Assembly: GCA_023228875.1 (NCBI GenBank)
Contig: JALOAG010000008.1
Coordinates: forward strand, 46,321-110,320
From: Bacteroidia bacterium
GTDB taxonomy: Bacteria; Bacteroidota; Bacteroidia; NS11-12g; UBA955
Length of the DNA stretch: 64,000 bases
Direction: 5' to 3'
Shown in pieces: positions 1 through 9,370 of the stretch. How positions within the stretch are numbered: position 1 is the stretch's first letter; every line of letters starts with the position of its first letter. The notes under the pieces are model-generated. The model saw nothing but the letters and a program-made list of their open reading frames with translations, had not been told where the DNA came from and ran no database searches. The position numbers were made by a program, and so were the translations under genes.

Positions 1-723
1 TGTTGAACCGCATTTTTCTGAAAAACGAAAGATTCATGGGTGCGAGTGAGCAATTCCTTAAATTGTTCTTGTAGGTAATCGATTTCTGTTGATGTTGTTC
101 TGGTATTGCTTAATTCAAAGTGAGTTTTATTAATATTGATTTTTTTCATTTGGTCAGCCAATGCAGTTATTGGTTTTGAAATTATATTGGCGAGAAACAA
201 GGAACCTAGAATCATGATTCCGGCTATTACAATAAAAATAATAATCAGCACATTCCGCAAATATTGCAGTTTTGAGTAACCAAATTCATCATACGCTTTT
301 AGCACTGCATAAAATGCTTCTTTGTTTTTTTTCTATATAAACTCCAATCAAGTCATAATCCCCGTCCTTGGTCTCAATCCAGCGATTTGATGGTGAGAGT
401 TGATTCGTAATTTCGTTTGCACTCTTGATAGGCAGGTCATTTATGCTTGAAAAAACTAGCTTCTTTTTGCTATCAAATACCAAAAGTTTTTCATCATAAA
501 AGTCGTGGATATTTTGTTTGTCAATCAAATCCAATAGTTCTCTATTGCGTACTTGGTAATCTCCGATTAGCTCGATAGAATAATTTACTTTTTCGTTCAT
601 CCTCTCTTGAAATTCCTCTTCTCGGTATTCTGCAAAGAGAATGTAAATGGCTGAGAGGGTAAGAGCCGCTAAAATGATGATGGTAGTTGAAAAGTAAATG
701 AGTATTTTATTTCTGATTTTCAT
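1..723 (-). CDS. Sensor histidine kinase, N-terminal part (frameshifted, cut by window edge)
   Basis: Membrane sensor kinase of a two-component system. The first ~133 codons read cleanly: a transmembrane helix at residues ~7-29, then a periplasmic sensor region. The frame breaks at an 8-T run (plus strand 325-332). With one base fewer the protein continues to the left edge through a second transmembrane helix, a HAMP-like segment (SKPITALADQMKKI) and the start of a dimerisation helix (FVFQKNAVQ). The phosphoacceptor His and the ATPase domain lie beyond the window. The start ATG overlaps the stop of the response regulator (ATGA), so the two are co-transcribed. The frameshift could be a homopolymer sequencing error or a real inactivation. 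Confidence 0.75.
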
Positions 724-1404
724 TGCACCTCAATGTAGTAGCCATATCCCACCTTAGTCTTTATGCTTTTTTTGTTAAAAGGTTTGTCTATCTTGTTTCT
801 AAGAAAGTTAATGTAAACCTCTATTGTATTTGTATTTGCATCAAAGGAGCGCCCCCAGATTTCTTTTATTAATTCAGCTTTTGACACAAGCTCTCCCGTA
901 GTTCTGCTTAACCTAAGAAGTATTTGATATTCTCTTGGTGTTAAATTGATTTCATTTCCTTGTCTGGACACGGTTTTAGATAAAGTATTGATTGAAATAT
1001 CTCCAACAATAAGCAATGCTTTTTCTGATTGCGCTGTTGGTGCTAATCCTGCTCGTTTTGATAAGGCATTGATGCGTATTATCAACTCTCTCATAAAGAA
1101 TGGTTTTGTGAGATAGTCATCTGCACCACAGTCAAAGCCTTTGATTTTATCCTCTAATTCGCTAAATGCCGTAAGCATTAATACAGGTGTGGTGGTATCA
1201 AATGTTCTGAAATTTTGACAAAGAGTATAGCCGTTCATACCAGGCAGGTTAATGTCCAATACAACACAATCAAAATTTTCTCTTTTTAAGATTTTTTCTG
1301 CAAGTAAACCATCGTAAACGCTAGTAGGATAGGCTCCATCTGCTGTTAGTGCCTCGCAAATATTTCTCATGAGTTGGGTCGTCTTCGACAATCAAGACCT
1401 TCAT
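720..1404 (-). CDS. OmpR-family response regulator (N-terminal frameshift)
   Basis: Receiver domain (phospho-acceptor Asp in VVLDINLPGMNGY, later TAFSE and the conserved Lys in LTKPF) followed by an OmpR/PhoB winged-helix domain (LTPREYQILLRLS ... TKVGYGYYI). The long open frame starts late at a TTG at 1391. The natural start is ATG 1404, which encodes MKVLIVEDD, the canonical acidic-pocket start, and lies just downstream of a -7 promoter element. Joining the two needs one base removed from a CCC run near 1375-1378, giving MKVLIVEDDQLMRNI. It overlaps the sensor kinase by 4 nt. Target genes are unknown. Confidence 0.8.
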
Positions 1405-1409
1405 AGTTG

Positions 1410-1417
1410 CAAAAGTA
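1410..1417 (-). promoter_or_regulatory. -7 promoter element of the two-component operon
   Basis: TACTTTTG on the minus strand matches the Bacteroidota consensus TAnnTTTG. It lies 5 nt upstream of ATG 1404, which supports that start and implies a leaderless or nearly leaderless transcript. Confidence 0.55.
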
Positions 1418-1470
1418 GAAAGTTATTCTTGGATAATCCGATATTGTCAGGAATTTACTCAATAATCAAT

Positions 1471-1478
1471 TAATTTTG
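1471..1478 (+). promoter_or_regulatory. -7 promoter element of purF
   Basis: TAATTTTG matches TAnnTTTG and lies 17 nt before the purF ATG. Confidence 0.5.
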
Positions 1479-1495
1479 CGATTTCAAATTTCAAC

Positions 1496-3388
1496 ATGAG
1501 CGATTCTATCAAACACGAATGTGGTATTGCATTCATTCGACTGCTTAAACCTCTTGAATACTATAAAGAAAAATACAATGAGCCATTATGGGGCTTGTCT
1601 CGAATGAGACTCTTAATGGTTAAACAACTCAATCGCGGTCAAGATGGTGCAGGATTGGGGGTCGTAAAGCTCAATCCGGAATTTGGTAATAGATATTTAG
1701 CACGTAAACGCTCTATTTCTAAGGGAGCTGTCGCAGAAATATTTGAACAAATACATGAACAGTACAAGGCTTTTCCTGCGGATAAACAAGAAGATATTGA
1801 TTGGCTAAAGGTAAATTTCCCTTATGCCGGAGAAGTGTTGCTTGGTCATTTGCGTTATGGTACAAGCGGGGGGAATAATATAGAGAACTTGCATCCCTTC
1901 TTGAGACAAAATAACTGGATGAGTCGTAATCTCATGATGGCAGGTAATCACAATTTGACTAATGTGGATGAATTGTTTGAGACTTTGATTCAGTTGGGAC
2001 AACAGCCTAAGGAGATGAGCGACAATGTTACCATTTTGGAAAAAATCGGACATTTTTTGGATGAAGAAAATCAAGAGATTTTTAGAAAGTACAAGGACTT
2101 AGGTTTAACTAATGTTGAAATTACGGAGAAGATTAAACAAGAACTGAACCTTGTCAAGATTCTGAAAAGAAGTGTCAAAGATTTTGATGGGGCATACAAC
2201 CTTGTGGGGATTGTAGGTCATGGAGATTCATTCATTATTAGAGACCCGAATGGTATCAGACCGTCTTACTATTATGCAAATGATGAATTTATTGTAGGAG
2301 CCTCAGAAAGAGCTGCAATTTGCACCGTTTTTAATCTTCAACCGGATGATGTGCAAGAGCTGGAACCGGGTCATGCATTAATTATCAAAGCAGACAAAAG
2401 TTGGATGATTGATGAAATTATTCCTGCCGGTGAAAAGAAAAGCTGTTCATTTGAAAGAATATACTTCTCCAGAGGAAATGACCGCGATATCTATAAAGAG
2501 CGGAGAATGTTGGGGCAGCTGTTAGCACCCGAAATATTGAAAAAGCTGAATTATGATTTTGAAAATACTGTTGTTTCTTATGTGCCCAATACGGCTGCTA
2601 CTTGTTTTTATGGCTTAATTGACGGTATTAATGAGTGTAGAAAGGAACTGGAAATTGAAGAAATTCTAAAGAATAAGGAAACGCTGACTAAAGAATATCT
2701 TAAAAATGTTTTTAGAAACAATGTCAGAAGAGAAAAAGTGCTTATAAAAGACACCAAGATTCGCACATTCATTACAACTGAAAAAGATCGTGGAAACTTG
2801 GTAGGCTCAGTTTATGATATTACTTATAACTCCATAAGACCCCAAGTGGATAACCTTGTCATTGTAGATGATTCTATTGTTAGAGGGACCACCATGCGCG
2901 ATAGTATTTTAAGTATTTTAGGCAGATTGAATCCTAAGAAGGTGATTGTTGTGTCTTCTTGCCCACAAATCCGCTATCCTGATTGTTACGGTATTGACAT
3001 GAGCCGTATGAAAGAGTTTGTGGCATTTAATGCAGTATTGGAAGTGTTAAAAGATAAGAAAATGACACACAAATTGGATGAAATTTATCAGAACTGTAAA
3101 GCAGAAAACGAAAAACCTTTACATCAAATTCAGAATAGATTAAAAGACTTATATGCGTTGGTGAGTGAAGAAGAAATTGTTGCAAAAATTGCACAACTGC
3201 TTACTCCAAAAGATTATTCATCTGAAGTTGAGTTTGTGTTTCAGTCAATAGAGGGATTGCATAAAGCATGTCCAGATAATTTGGGTGATTGGTATTTCTC
3301 AGGCGATTATCCTACTCCGGGAGGTAATAGGGTTGCAAACCGCTCCTTCTGCTATTTTTACGAAAAAAATCCAGCCAGAGCTTATTAA
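1496..3388 (+). CDS. purF: Amidophosphoribosyltransferase (PurF), Bacteroidota-type long form
   Basis: First committed step of purine synthesis: PRPP plus glutamine gives 5-phosphoribosylamine. The class II glutamine amidotransferase domain is N-terminal; Cys9 in KHECGIAF would be the nucleophile after removal of a short propeptide. The PRPP-binding motif is visible as VIVDDSIVRGTTMRDS. At 630 residues it is longer than the ~500-residue enzymes of proteobacteria; this length and the C-terminus ending ARAY are usual in Bacteroidota. It stands alone, divergent from the two-component genes, and purH lies far away at 40291. Confidence 0.9.
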   Translation: MSDSIKHECGIAFIRLLKPLEYYKEKYNEPLWGLSRMRLLMVKQLNRGQDGAGLGVVKLNPEFGNRYLARKRSISKGAVAEIFEQIHEQYKAFPADKQEDIDWLKVNFPYAGEVLLGHLRYGTSGGNNIENLHPFLRQNNWMSRNLMMAGNHNLTNVDELFETLIQLGQQPKEMSDNVTILEKIGHFLDEENQEIFRKYKDLGLTNVEITEKIKQELNLVKILKRSVKDFDGAYNLVGIVGHGDSFIIRDPNGIRPSYYYANDEFIVGASERAAICTVFNLQPDDVQELEPGHALIIKADKSWMIDEIIPAGEKKSCSFERIYFSRGNDRDIYKERRMLGQLLAPEILKKLNYDFENTVVSYVPNTAATCFYGLIDGINECRKELEIEEILKNKETLTKEYLKNVFRNNVRREKVLIKDTKIRTFITTEKDRGNLVGSVYDITYNSIRPQVDNLVIVDDSIVRGTTMRDSILSILGRLNPKKVIVVSSCPQIRYPDCYGIDMSRMKEFVAFNAVLEVLKDKKMTHKLDEIYQNCKAENEKPLHQIQNRLKDLYALVSEEEIVAKIAQLLTPKDYSSEVEFVFQSIEGLHKACPDNLGDWYFSGDYPTPGGNRVANRSFCYFYEKNPARAY

Positions 3389-3621
3389 GCGCAATGTTCA
3401 ATGGTTGCATTTTCGTTGTCGAAAAAGAAATATCCCTCCAGTTTGTTCATGTGTGTTTGTGAAGGTGGCTAATAAATAGAATGTTTGGTTTGTTTTTAGT
3501 GGAAATGTGGATGAAACTAATGTTAAGTTTATATACTGTTGCCATTACTTCGCAGGGTGTTGAGGGTGCGAATGTCATTGAGTAACAATTCTAACCCTGT
3601 TTACCACGTTAAACTTATTTA
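3389..3621. other. Intergenic region, no gene recognised
   Basis: The 233 nt between purF and the DUF4292 lipoprotein gene contain no recognisable gene, RNA or strong terminator hairpin. Short open frames here overlap the purF end in another frame and show no coding signs. Confidence 0.5.
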
Positions 3622-4401
3622 ATGCGGAATATCTTAAAACCAAGTGCGATCTGTTTAGTATTTGCTGTTGTAGCGATTTCATGGAGTGCTTGTAAAAATC
3701 GAAAGCAAATAGTTTCCGAAGATTTGTCTATTATTACTGCGGATAACTATGTGAAAGTATTGCAAGCAAAAGCATCAGGATGGACATTGTTTTCAAGTAA
3801 ACTTAAGGTAGAATATATTGATGGTGGCTCAAGTATGACAGCCAATGCCTCATTGCGTATGAAACGCGATAGTTTGATTTGGATGTCTGTGTCTGTATTG
3901 GGATTTGAGGCTGCTCGAGTGCTTATTACACAGGATTCTTTTTTTATTATGCAAAAAATGCCGCAAAAGCATATAGAGGCAAATAGTATTGATGTGTTAG
4001 GTAATTATATTGGTACTTCTGTTTCATTGACTCAATTACAAAATTTATTACTTGGAAATACAATTTTAGAACCGCGCCAATATCGTTGGAGCGACTCACC
4101 GGATGAAGGTATATTTTACCTAAAGGGGCGTAAAGATTCAATCGAAGTTACGCATCGATATTATTTTAAAAACATTGTACCCATAGATGCCGTTATACGT
4201 AGTTTAACAGTGTATAACAAGGCTACCATTACTTACCAAGGCACACAGAAAACCAATCTTAAGGATGTGCCAGCTAAGTGTTCTTTCAAAATCGAATACT
4301 CACCGGAGAGTCAGCCGATTTCAGTAAATATTGACTTTCAATCACCGGAGTTCCCGAATAATTTAACATTCCCATTCTCTAAACCTACAAACAATGAATA
4401 A
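3622..4401 (+). CDS. DUF4292 family lipoprotein
   Basis: A 259-residue predicted lipoprotein: hydrophobic signal peptide at residues ~7-22, then a lipobox ending SWSAC, with Cys24 as lipid anchor. The body matches the Bacteroidota-specific DUF4292 family (motifs LIWMSVSVLGFEAARVLIT and LLLGN). Its predicted fold resembles LolB/LolA-like lipoprotein carriers, but a role in lipoprotein handling is only inference. It overlaps the following EnvC-like gene by 8 nt, so the pair is an operon and a cell-envelope role is likely. Confidence 0.8.
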   Translation: MRNILKPSAICLVFAVVAISWSACKNRKQIVSEDLSIITADNYVKVLQAKASGWTLFSSKLKVEYIDGGSSMTANASLRMKRDSLIWMSVSVLGFEAARVLITQDSFFIMQKMPQKHIEANSIDVLGNYIGTSVSLTQLQNLLLGNTILEPRQYRWSDSPDEGIFYLKGRKDSIEVTHRYYFKNIVPIDAVIRSLTVYNKATITYQGTQKTNLKDVPAKCSFKIEYSPESQPISVNIDFQSPEFPNNLTFPFSKPTNNE

Positions 4402-5638
4402 TTTCTTCCTTAAGTATATTTTGCTTGTGTTTGTTGCAGTATTTGTCATTAATACAGCCCAAGCTCAAGATAGGAAAACGCTTGAAAGAAAGAAAATTGC
4501 GGCTCAAAAAGAAATTGATTTAACAAAGAAAATTCTTTTGCAAACCGGCAAACAAAAAACAGATAATCTGCACGCCTTAATGGCTATCAAAAATCTTATC
4601 AAAGCAAGAGAAAAACTCATTTATACGTTATCACAACAAGTAGATGAAGTTGCTAATGAGCTTGAAATTCAAAAGGAAGAATTAATTGTTCTGGAAAGTA
4701 GATTAGAAGCTGAAAAAGGTAATTATGCGAAACTCATTGTAAATACTTATAAAACACGCGGCACATACAATGAAGTTGCTTTTATTTTTTCATCAACAGG
4801 GTTCTTCAATGCTCTGACCCGTTTGAAATATCTAAAGATGTTCAGCAATGAACAAGACAGGCTGGTTCACTCAATTGAAGAAAAAAAGGTTCAGATACAT
4901 GATGCCATTGTACGACTGGAAAAACTGAAAATTGAATTAGAATCTTTATTAGGACAAAGAGTTCAGGAGCGAGACAAACTGGAAGGTGATAAAGTTCAAA
5001 AGGATGAAATGGTAAAATCTTTGTCAAATAGAGAAAAAGAACTCAACGAAAAACTAAAAAAGCAACAAGCCGCTTATAACGAACTTGACAGGCAGATAAA
5101 GATTGCGATACAACGAGAAATAGAGGAGGCACGCAAGAAACGAGAAGCCGAGAATAAGAAGAAAGGTAAAACGGAAGAAAATAAGTCCAATGTGAATATT
5201 CTTACACCTGAAGCACAAGCTTTGTCTAATGAGTTTGCGGGTAACCGATTAAAACTGCCATGGCCCACAGAAACAGGATTTATAACCCAAAAGTTTGGAA
5301 ATAATGCACATCCCACGCTTGCAGGCATTTACATCGAAAATAACGGAGTAGATATTGCCACACAAAAAGGAACAAAAGCCAGAGCAGTGTTCAAAGGTGA
5401 GGTTGTTACAATTTTTCAAGTGCCGGGTATGGGAAAAGCAATACTCATCAATCACGGTGAATATTATTCTGTTTATGCGCGTTTGGATGAGATTTTTGTA
5501 AAACAAGGACAGAAAGTGAATACCAAAGAATCTCTGGGAATTATTTTTACGGATGATAGCGGTAAAACCGAATTACATTTTGAAATTTGGAAAAACACAG
5601 ACAAGCTGAATCCCGAGCAGTGGTTAATGAAAAGATAA
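4394..5638 (+). CDS. EnvC-like murein hydrolase activator with degenerate M23 domain
   Basis: Exported protein with a signal peptide (residues 1-24, ending TAQA), a long Lys/Glu-rich coiled coil (~25-245) and a C-terminal LytM/M23 domain (~285-410). The first zinc ligand of M23 peptidases (the His of HxxxD) is replaced: the sequence reads NNGVDI. LHFEIW retains only one His. This is the pattern of EnvC/NlpD-type activators that stimulate amidases rather than cut peptidoglycan themselves, so a role in septal peptidoglycan splitting is likely. It overlaps the DUF4292 lipoprotein gene. Confidence 0.8.
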   Translation: MNNFFLKYILLVFVAVFVINTAQAQDRKTLERKKIAAQKEIDLTKKILLQTGKQKTDNLHALMAIKNLIKAREKLIYTLSQQVDEVANELEIQKEELIVLESRLEAEKGNYAKLIVNTYKTRGTYNEVAFIFSSTGFFNALTRLKYLKMFSNEQDRLVHSIEEKKVQIHDAIVRLEKLKIELESLLGQRVQERDKLEGDKVQKDEMVKSLSNREKELNEKLKKQQAAYNELDRQIKIAIQREIEEARKKREAENKKKGKTEENKSNVNILTPEAQALSNEFAGNRLKLPWPTETGFITQKFGNNAHPTLAGIYIENNGVDIATQKGTKARAVFKGEVVTIFQVPGMGKAILINHGEYYSVYARLDEIFVKQGQKVNTKESLGIIFTDDSGKTELHFEIWKNTDKLNPEQWLMKR

Positions 5639-5653
5639 ATAGGTAGGTAAATT

Positions 5654-7048
5654 GTGAAAAAGAAGAAGTTCGACATTGTTCCTGCTGTAACCATAGAGCG
5701 TGCGGGTGGAGAAGGCAAGGCAATCGCCCATTTAGATGGGAAGGTGGCTTTTGTGAAGTATGCTGCAGTTGGCGATGTGGTAGATTTACGTTTGACCAAG
5801 GTCAAAGGGAAGTTTATAGAGGCTGAAATTCATAAATTAATTACACCGGGAAGTGCCAGGCTACAGCCTTTTTGCGAGCATTTCGGTACTTGTGGAGGAT
5901 GTCAATGGCAACATGTGAGCTATCAAGAGCAACTTGCAATCAAAAATCAATGGGCTTTAGACTGTTTGAACAGGATTGGCAAGGTAGATATTGCAGAGGT
6001 TTTACAACCTATGGCTGCACCTGATTTAATTGCATATAGAAACAAAGTTGAATTTACGTTTTCTGATAAATGTTGGGAAGAACATTTTGATAAAAACAAC
6101 CCTAAAGGCTTGAAAGGGCTTGGGTTTCACGTGCCAGGCAGGTGGGATAAGGTGCTGGATATTCGTTACTGTCATATTGCATCTGATTTAATGAACCAAG
6201 TACAGAACAGAATCAAAGCGATTGCAAAACAGCATGAGTTTGAGTTTTGGAAAACGCGAGAACAAGTAGGATGGTTGCGTAACTTGTTAATCAGAACTTC
6301 ATCAACAGGCGATAACATGGTAATCTTGTCTGTGTTTGATGAGCGACCGGAAAGTATAACACTCATTTTTGATACATTAGCTTCTGAGTTTCCGCAGGTA
6401 AATTCTTGGCTCTATACAATCAATGACAAACGAAATGACAGTTGGACTGGGCTGGAACCTATTGTGTATAGAGGCAAAGGTTATATGGAGGAGCGAATGG
6501 AGGATTTGGTATTTAAAATCCGACCTTTTTCTTTCTTTCAAACTAATTTTAAACAAGCTTTAAATCTTTACAAACTTGCGCGGGATTGGGCGCAAATAAC
6601 TTCTCAAGATACTGTCTATGACCTTTATTCAGGTACCGGAACTATTGCATTATTTGTGGCTAAGTTGGCAAAAAAAGTGATTGGATTGGAATATGTTGAG
6701 AGTGCTGTTTCAGATGCAAAAGACAATGCAATTGCAAATGGTCTTGATAATACGTTTTTTCAATCCGGAGATATGAAGGATTTGCTCAACACTTCCTTTT
6801 TTGAAATCCATGGCGTACCGGATATCATCATCACCGACCCACCCAGAGACGGAATGCATCCGGATGTCATTCAGGCAATATTGTCAGCATCCCCGAGGCG
6901 TATTGTTTATGTGAGCTGCAACCCTGCAACGCAGGCAAGAGATTTGACCCTGCTGTCAACAAAATATGATGTGATTAAGTCTCAAGCGGTAGATATGTTT
7001 CCGCATACAGCACATATAGAGAATGTTGCAATGTTAGAGCTGCGATAA
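5654..7048 (+). CDS. rlmD: 23S rRNA (uracil-5-)-methyltransferase, RlmD/RumA family
   Basis: SAM-dependent methylation of uracil C5 in rRNA. N-terminal TRAM RNA-binding domain (~1-60), then an iron-sulfur cluster site (Cys74, Cys80, Cys83 in CEHFGTCGGC, with a fourth Cys near 173 in IRYCHIA). The methyltransferase domain has the SAM loop DLYSGTGTIALF and the catalytic Cys near residue 422 in YVSCNPATQARDL. The start is GTG, 16 nt after the EnvC-like stop. RlmD, RlmC and TrmA share this fold; the 4Fe-4S site argues against TrmA, but the exact target uridine cannot be told from sequence. Confidence 0.85.
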   Translation: MKKKKFDIVPAVTIERAGGEGKAIAHLDGKVAFVKYAAVGDVVDLRLTKVKGKFIEAEIHKLITPGSARLQPFCEHFGTCGGCQWQHVSYQEQLAIKNQWALDCLNRIGKVDIAEVLQPMAAPDLIAYRNKVEFTFSDKCWEEHFDKNNPKGLKGLGFHVPGRWDKVLDIRYCHIASDLMNQVQNRIKAIAKQHEFEFWKTREQVGWLRNLLIRTSSTGDNMVILSVFDERPESITLIFDTLASEFPQVNSWLYTINDKRNDSWTGLEPIVYRGKGYMEERMEDLVFKIRPFSFFQTNFKQALNLYKLARDWAQITSQDTVYDLYSGTGTIALFVAKLAKKVIGLEYVESAVSDAKDNAIANGLDNTFFQSGDMKDLLNTSFFEIHGVPDIIITDPPRDGMHPDVIQAILSASPRRIVYVSCNPATQARDLTLLSTKYDVIKSQAVDMFPHTAHIENVAMLELR

Positions 7049-7090
7049 TTTCAGTTTTATTGAATAATATGTTGTAATCTCTGATTTGAT

Positions 7091-7098
7091 TATCTTTG
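7091..7098 (+). promoter_or_regulatory. -7 promoter element
   Basis: TATCTTTG matches TAnnTTTG and lies 11 nt before ATG 7110. It supports that start over any earlier in-frame codon. Confidence 0.55.
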
Positions 7099-7109
7099 GA
7101 CTGAGAATC

Positions 7110-7511
7110 ATGAGATACTCTTTTTCTTTTTTGGAATTTAAAATAATACTTGTTTCCCTTATGTTGAGTGTATCATCATGTAGTAAAGAAATTAGAATAA
7201 AGAATGATCTTGTCGGCTTGTGGAATTTAGATATTGTTTATCAAAAAGGACGAGATGTTACCAAGCAGTTTTATGAATTTAATTATACCCTGTTATTAGA
7301 AAGCAATCAGCACTTTACTCTTTATATGGATAGCCAAAAGATTTTGGGTGAATGGCAATACAGCCGTTCAAAGAATCAAGTGTTTTTGACCAATGAAAAC
7401 GGATTTGAGAAGACTTTCAATTTTGTGAATATTGATGCGTATGAGTTAGTGCTTAGCGAAATTGTTGATGACAATCTTCTCACAGTCATGTATTTTGTCA
7501 GACGCAGTTAA
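7110..7511 (+). CDS. Lipocalin-like lipoprotein, unknown function
   Basis: A 133-residue protein starting MRYSFSF. The hydrophobic signal sequence ends in a lipobox (SVSSC, Cys24). The mature part has alternating beta-strand character with LVGLWNLDIVYQKG and ILGEWQYS, the pattern of small lipocalin-like lipoproteins common in Bacteroidota. No active site is visible. The start is chosen because the -7 promoter element overlaps any longer reading. No neighbour suggests a specific ligand. Confidence 0.6.
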   Translation: MRYSFSFLEFKIILVSLMLSVSSCSKEIRIKNDLVGLWNLDIVYQKGRDVTKQFYEFNYTLLLESNQHFTLYMDSQKILGEWQYSRSKNQVFLTNENGFEKTFNFVNIDAYELVLSEIVDDNLLTVMYFVRRS

Positions 7512-7576
7512 GCCCATTTTTTTAATCAAGAAAACTATTGCATTAATTTGAGTCTGTCTCCATAGTTACACTTTAG

Positions 7577-7584
7577 TATCTTTG
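7577..7584 (+). promoter_or_regulatory. -7 promoter element of dxs
   Basis: TATCTTTG lies 9 nt before ATG 7594, so the dxs leader must be only a few nucleotides long. An in-frame TTG inside this element is not a start. Confidence 0.6.
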
Positions 7585-7593
7585 CCGCCACAA

Positions 7594-9348
7594 ATGAGTT
7601 TGCTTGAAAAGATAAATTCTCCTTCCGACTTAAAAAAATTAACCCAAGATGAATTGCAAAGCTATGCTGATGAATTACGAGGGTTTGTTATTGATACAGT
7701 CAGTAAAACCGGAGGACACTTAGCTGCGAACTTGGGTGCAGTTGAGTTGGCAGTAGCTATTCACTATGTGTTTAATACTCCTGAAGATAAGGTTGTCTGG
7801 GATGTTGGACACCAAGCATATCCTCATAAAATTATTACAGGAAGAAGAGAAGTCTTTAGCCAACTCAGACAGTTTCAAGGTATTTCTGGTTTTCCCAAAA
7901 TGAATGAAAGTCAATATGACGCTTTTGGAACAGGACATTCATCCACATCCATATCCGCGGTTGTTGGAATGGCACAAGCAGACAAATTATTAGGAAAATC
8001 AAATTGCCATATTGCCGTTATCGGAGATGGTGCATTGTCTGCCGGACAAGCGTTTGAAGGATTAAACAATCTTGGCTTTTTGAAATTACCGGTCATTGTA
8101 ATTTTGAATGATAACCATATAGGAATTGACCCGGTGGCGGGTGCACTCAATAATTATTTAAAGTCATTGGAAGAGGGGCAACCTAATTTGTTCACCCGAC
8201 TTGGTTTTGCATACAAAGGCGGGATTGACGGACACAATTTAGCACAACTTATCAGTGTCTTGTCAGAAGCAAAAAATACTACGATTCCGATTCTGCTGCA
8301 TGTAAAAACAGTGAAAGGCAAAGGGTTTGAACCTGCAGAGCGTGAACAAACACGTTGGCACTCTACCAGCGGATTTGATAAAATTAATCCATTGGGGCAA
8401 CATGCGGTTAAAGCAGGGATGAAATACCAAGATGTTGCCGGCAAAAAGTTGCTTCAACTTGCGCAATTACACCAAGATGTAGTAGCAGTTACACCTGCTA
8501 TGATTAGTGGTAGTTCTTTGCATTTCATGCAGCAAGCGTTTCCTGAAAGGGTATTTGACGTAGCCATTGCAGAACAGCACGCTGTAACGTTTTCCGCAGG
8601 CATGGCAGCAAGCGGATTAAAACCATTTTGCTTTCTCTATTCTACTTTTATGCAAAGAGCAATGGATCAAATCATTCATGATGTTTGCTTGCAGCATTTA
8701 CCTGTTGTTTTTTGCATAGACAGGGCAGGATTGGTTGGGGAAGATGGTGCTACTCATCATGGTGTTTTTGATTTGAGTTTGCTACATGCTATTCCGAATA
8801 CCGTGATTTGTACTCCATCTTCGGTTCAAGATTTGGAAACAATGATGGAGTTTGCTTACTCTTATTCGCACGGTCCGGTCTTTATTCGATATCCGCGCGG
8901 TACGGGTAAGGAGACTGAACTTGATAGTGCACTTTTCGAGTTGGGTAAAGCGCAGATTGTTCGGCAGGGGGAAGATATTGCATTACTTTCCTTCGGAACA
9001 ATTCGCGACCGTGTAGATGCGGTTGCAGAGAATTTATTAATGAATGGAATAAATCCTACCATTGTTGATATGAAGTTTCTCAAACCCTTGGATACCGAAA
9101 TGCTGACAAGACTACTGTCTGACCACAAATTGTTTTGTACATTTGAGGATGGTGCTGTTGTAGGCGGTGCCGGTTCAGCAGTTAGTTTATGGTTGCACCA
9201 AAATGGTTTAGAAAACAAAATGTACTGTTTTGGGATTCCTGATGAGTTTGTTACACAAGGCAAAACTGAGCTGTTATTTGATTACTATGGTCTGAAAGTG
9301 GAAGAGATGAGCAGGCACATTCTTAAATTTGTGCAACAAAATCAATAA
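7594..9348 (+). CDS. dxs: 1-deoxy-D-xylulose-5-phosphate synthase
   Basis: Thiamine-diphosphate enzyme that condenses pyruvate and glyceraldehyde-3-phosphate, the first step of the MEP isoprenoid pathway. Motifs: GDGALSAGQAFEGLNN with a downstream ND (ThDP/Mg binding), AIAEQHAVTFSAGMA (catalytic Glu of the transketolase pyrimidine domain), DRAGLVGEDGATHHG, and a C-terminal transketolase domain. At 584 residues it is shorter than the usual ~620-640. The missing part is mainly the variable loop after GALNNYLKSL, where the sequence runs directly into LFTRLGFAYKGGIDGH. ATG 7594 is chosen because the promoter element ends at 7584. Confidence 0.92.
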   Translation: MSLLEKINSPSDLKKLTQDELQSYADELRGFVIDTVSKTGGHLAANLGAVELAVAIHYVFNTPEDKVVWDVGHQAYPHKIITGRREVFSQLRQFQGISGFPKMNESQYDAFGTGHSSTSISAVVGMAQADKLLGKSNCHIAVIGDGALSAGQAFEGLNNLGFLKLPVIVILNDNHIGIDPVAGALNNYLKSLEEGQPNLFTRLGFAYKGGIDGHNLAQLISVLSEAKNTTIPILLHVKTVKGKGFEPAEREQTRWHSTSGFDKINPLGQHAVKAGMKYQDVAGKKLLQLAQLHQDVVAVTPAMISGSSLHFMQQAFPERVFDVAIAEQHAVTFSAGMAASGLKPFCFLYSTFMQRAMDQIIHDVCLQHLPVVFCIDRAGLVGEDGATHHGVFDLSLLHAIPNTVICTPSSVQDLETMMEFAYSYSHGPVFIRYPRGTGKETELDSALFELGKAQIVRQGEDIALLSFGTIRDRVDAVAENLLMNGINPTIVDMKFLKPLDTEMLTRLLSDHKLFCTFEDGAVVGGAGSAVSLWLHQNGLENKMYCFGIPDEFVTQGKTELLFDYYGLKVEEMSRHILKFVQQNQ

Positions 9349-9349
9349 A

Positions 9350-9357
9350 TATTTTTG
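9350..9357 (+). promoter_or_regulatory. -7 promoter element of the DsbA-like gene
   Basis: TATTTTTG begins right after the dxs stop and lies 13 nt before ATG 9371. Confidence 0.45.
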
Positions 9358-9370
9358 AATGAAAGCAACG

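Noticed and set aside
4842..5506. Minus-strand open frames opposite the EnvC-like gene
   Set aside because: Shadows of the coiled-coil coding sequence; no promoter, start context or family match.
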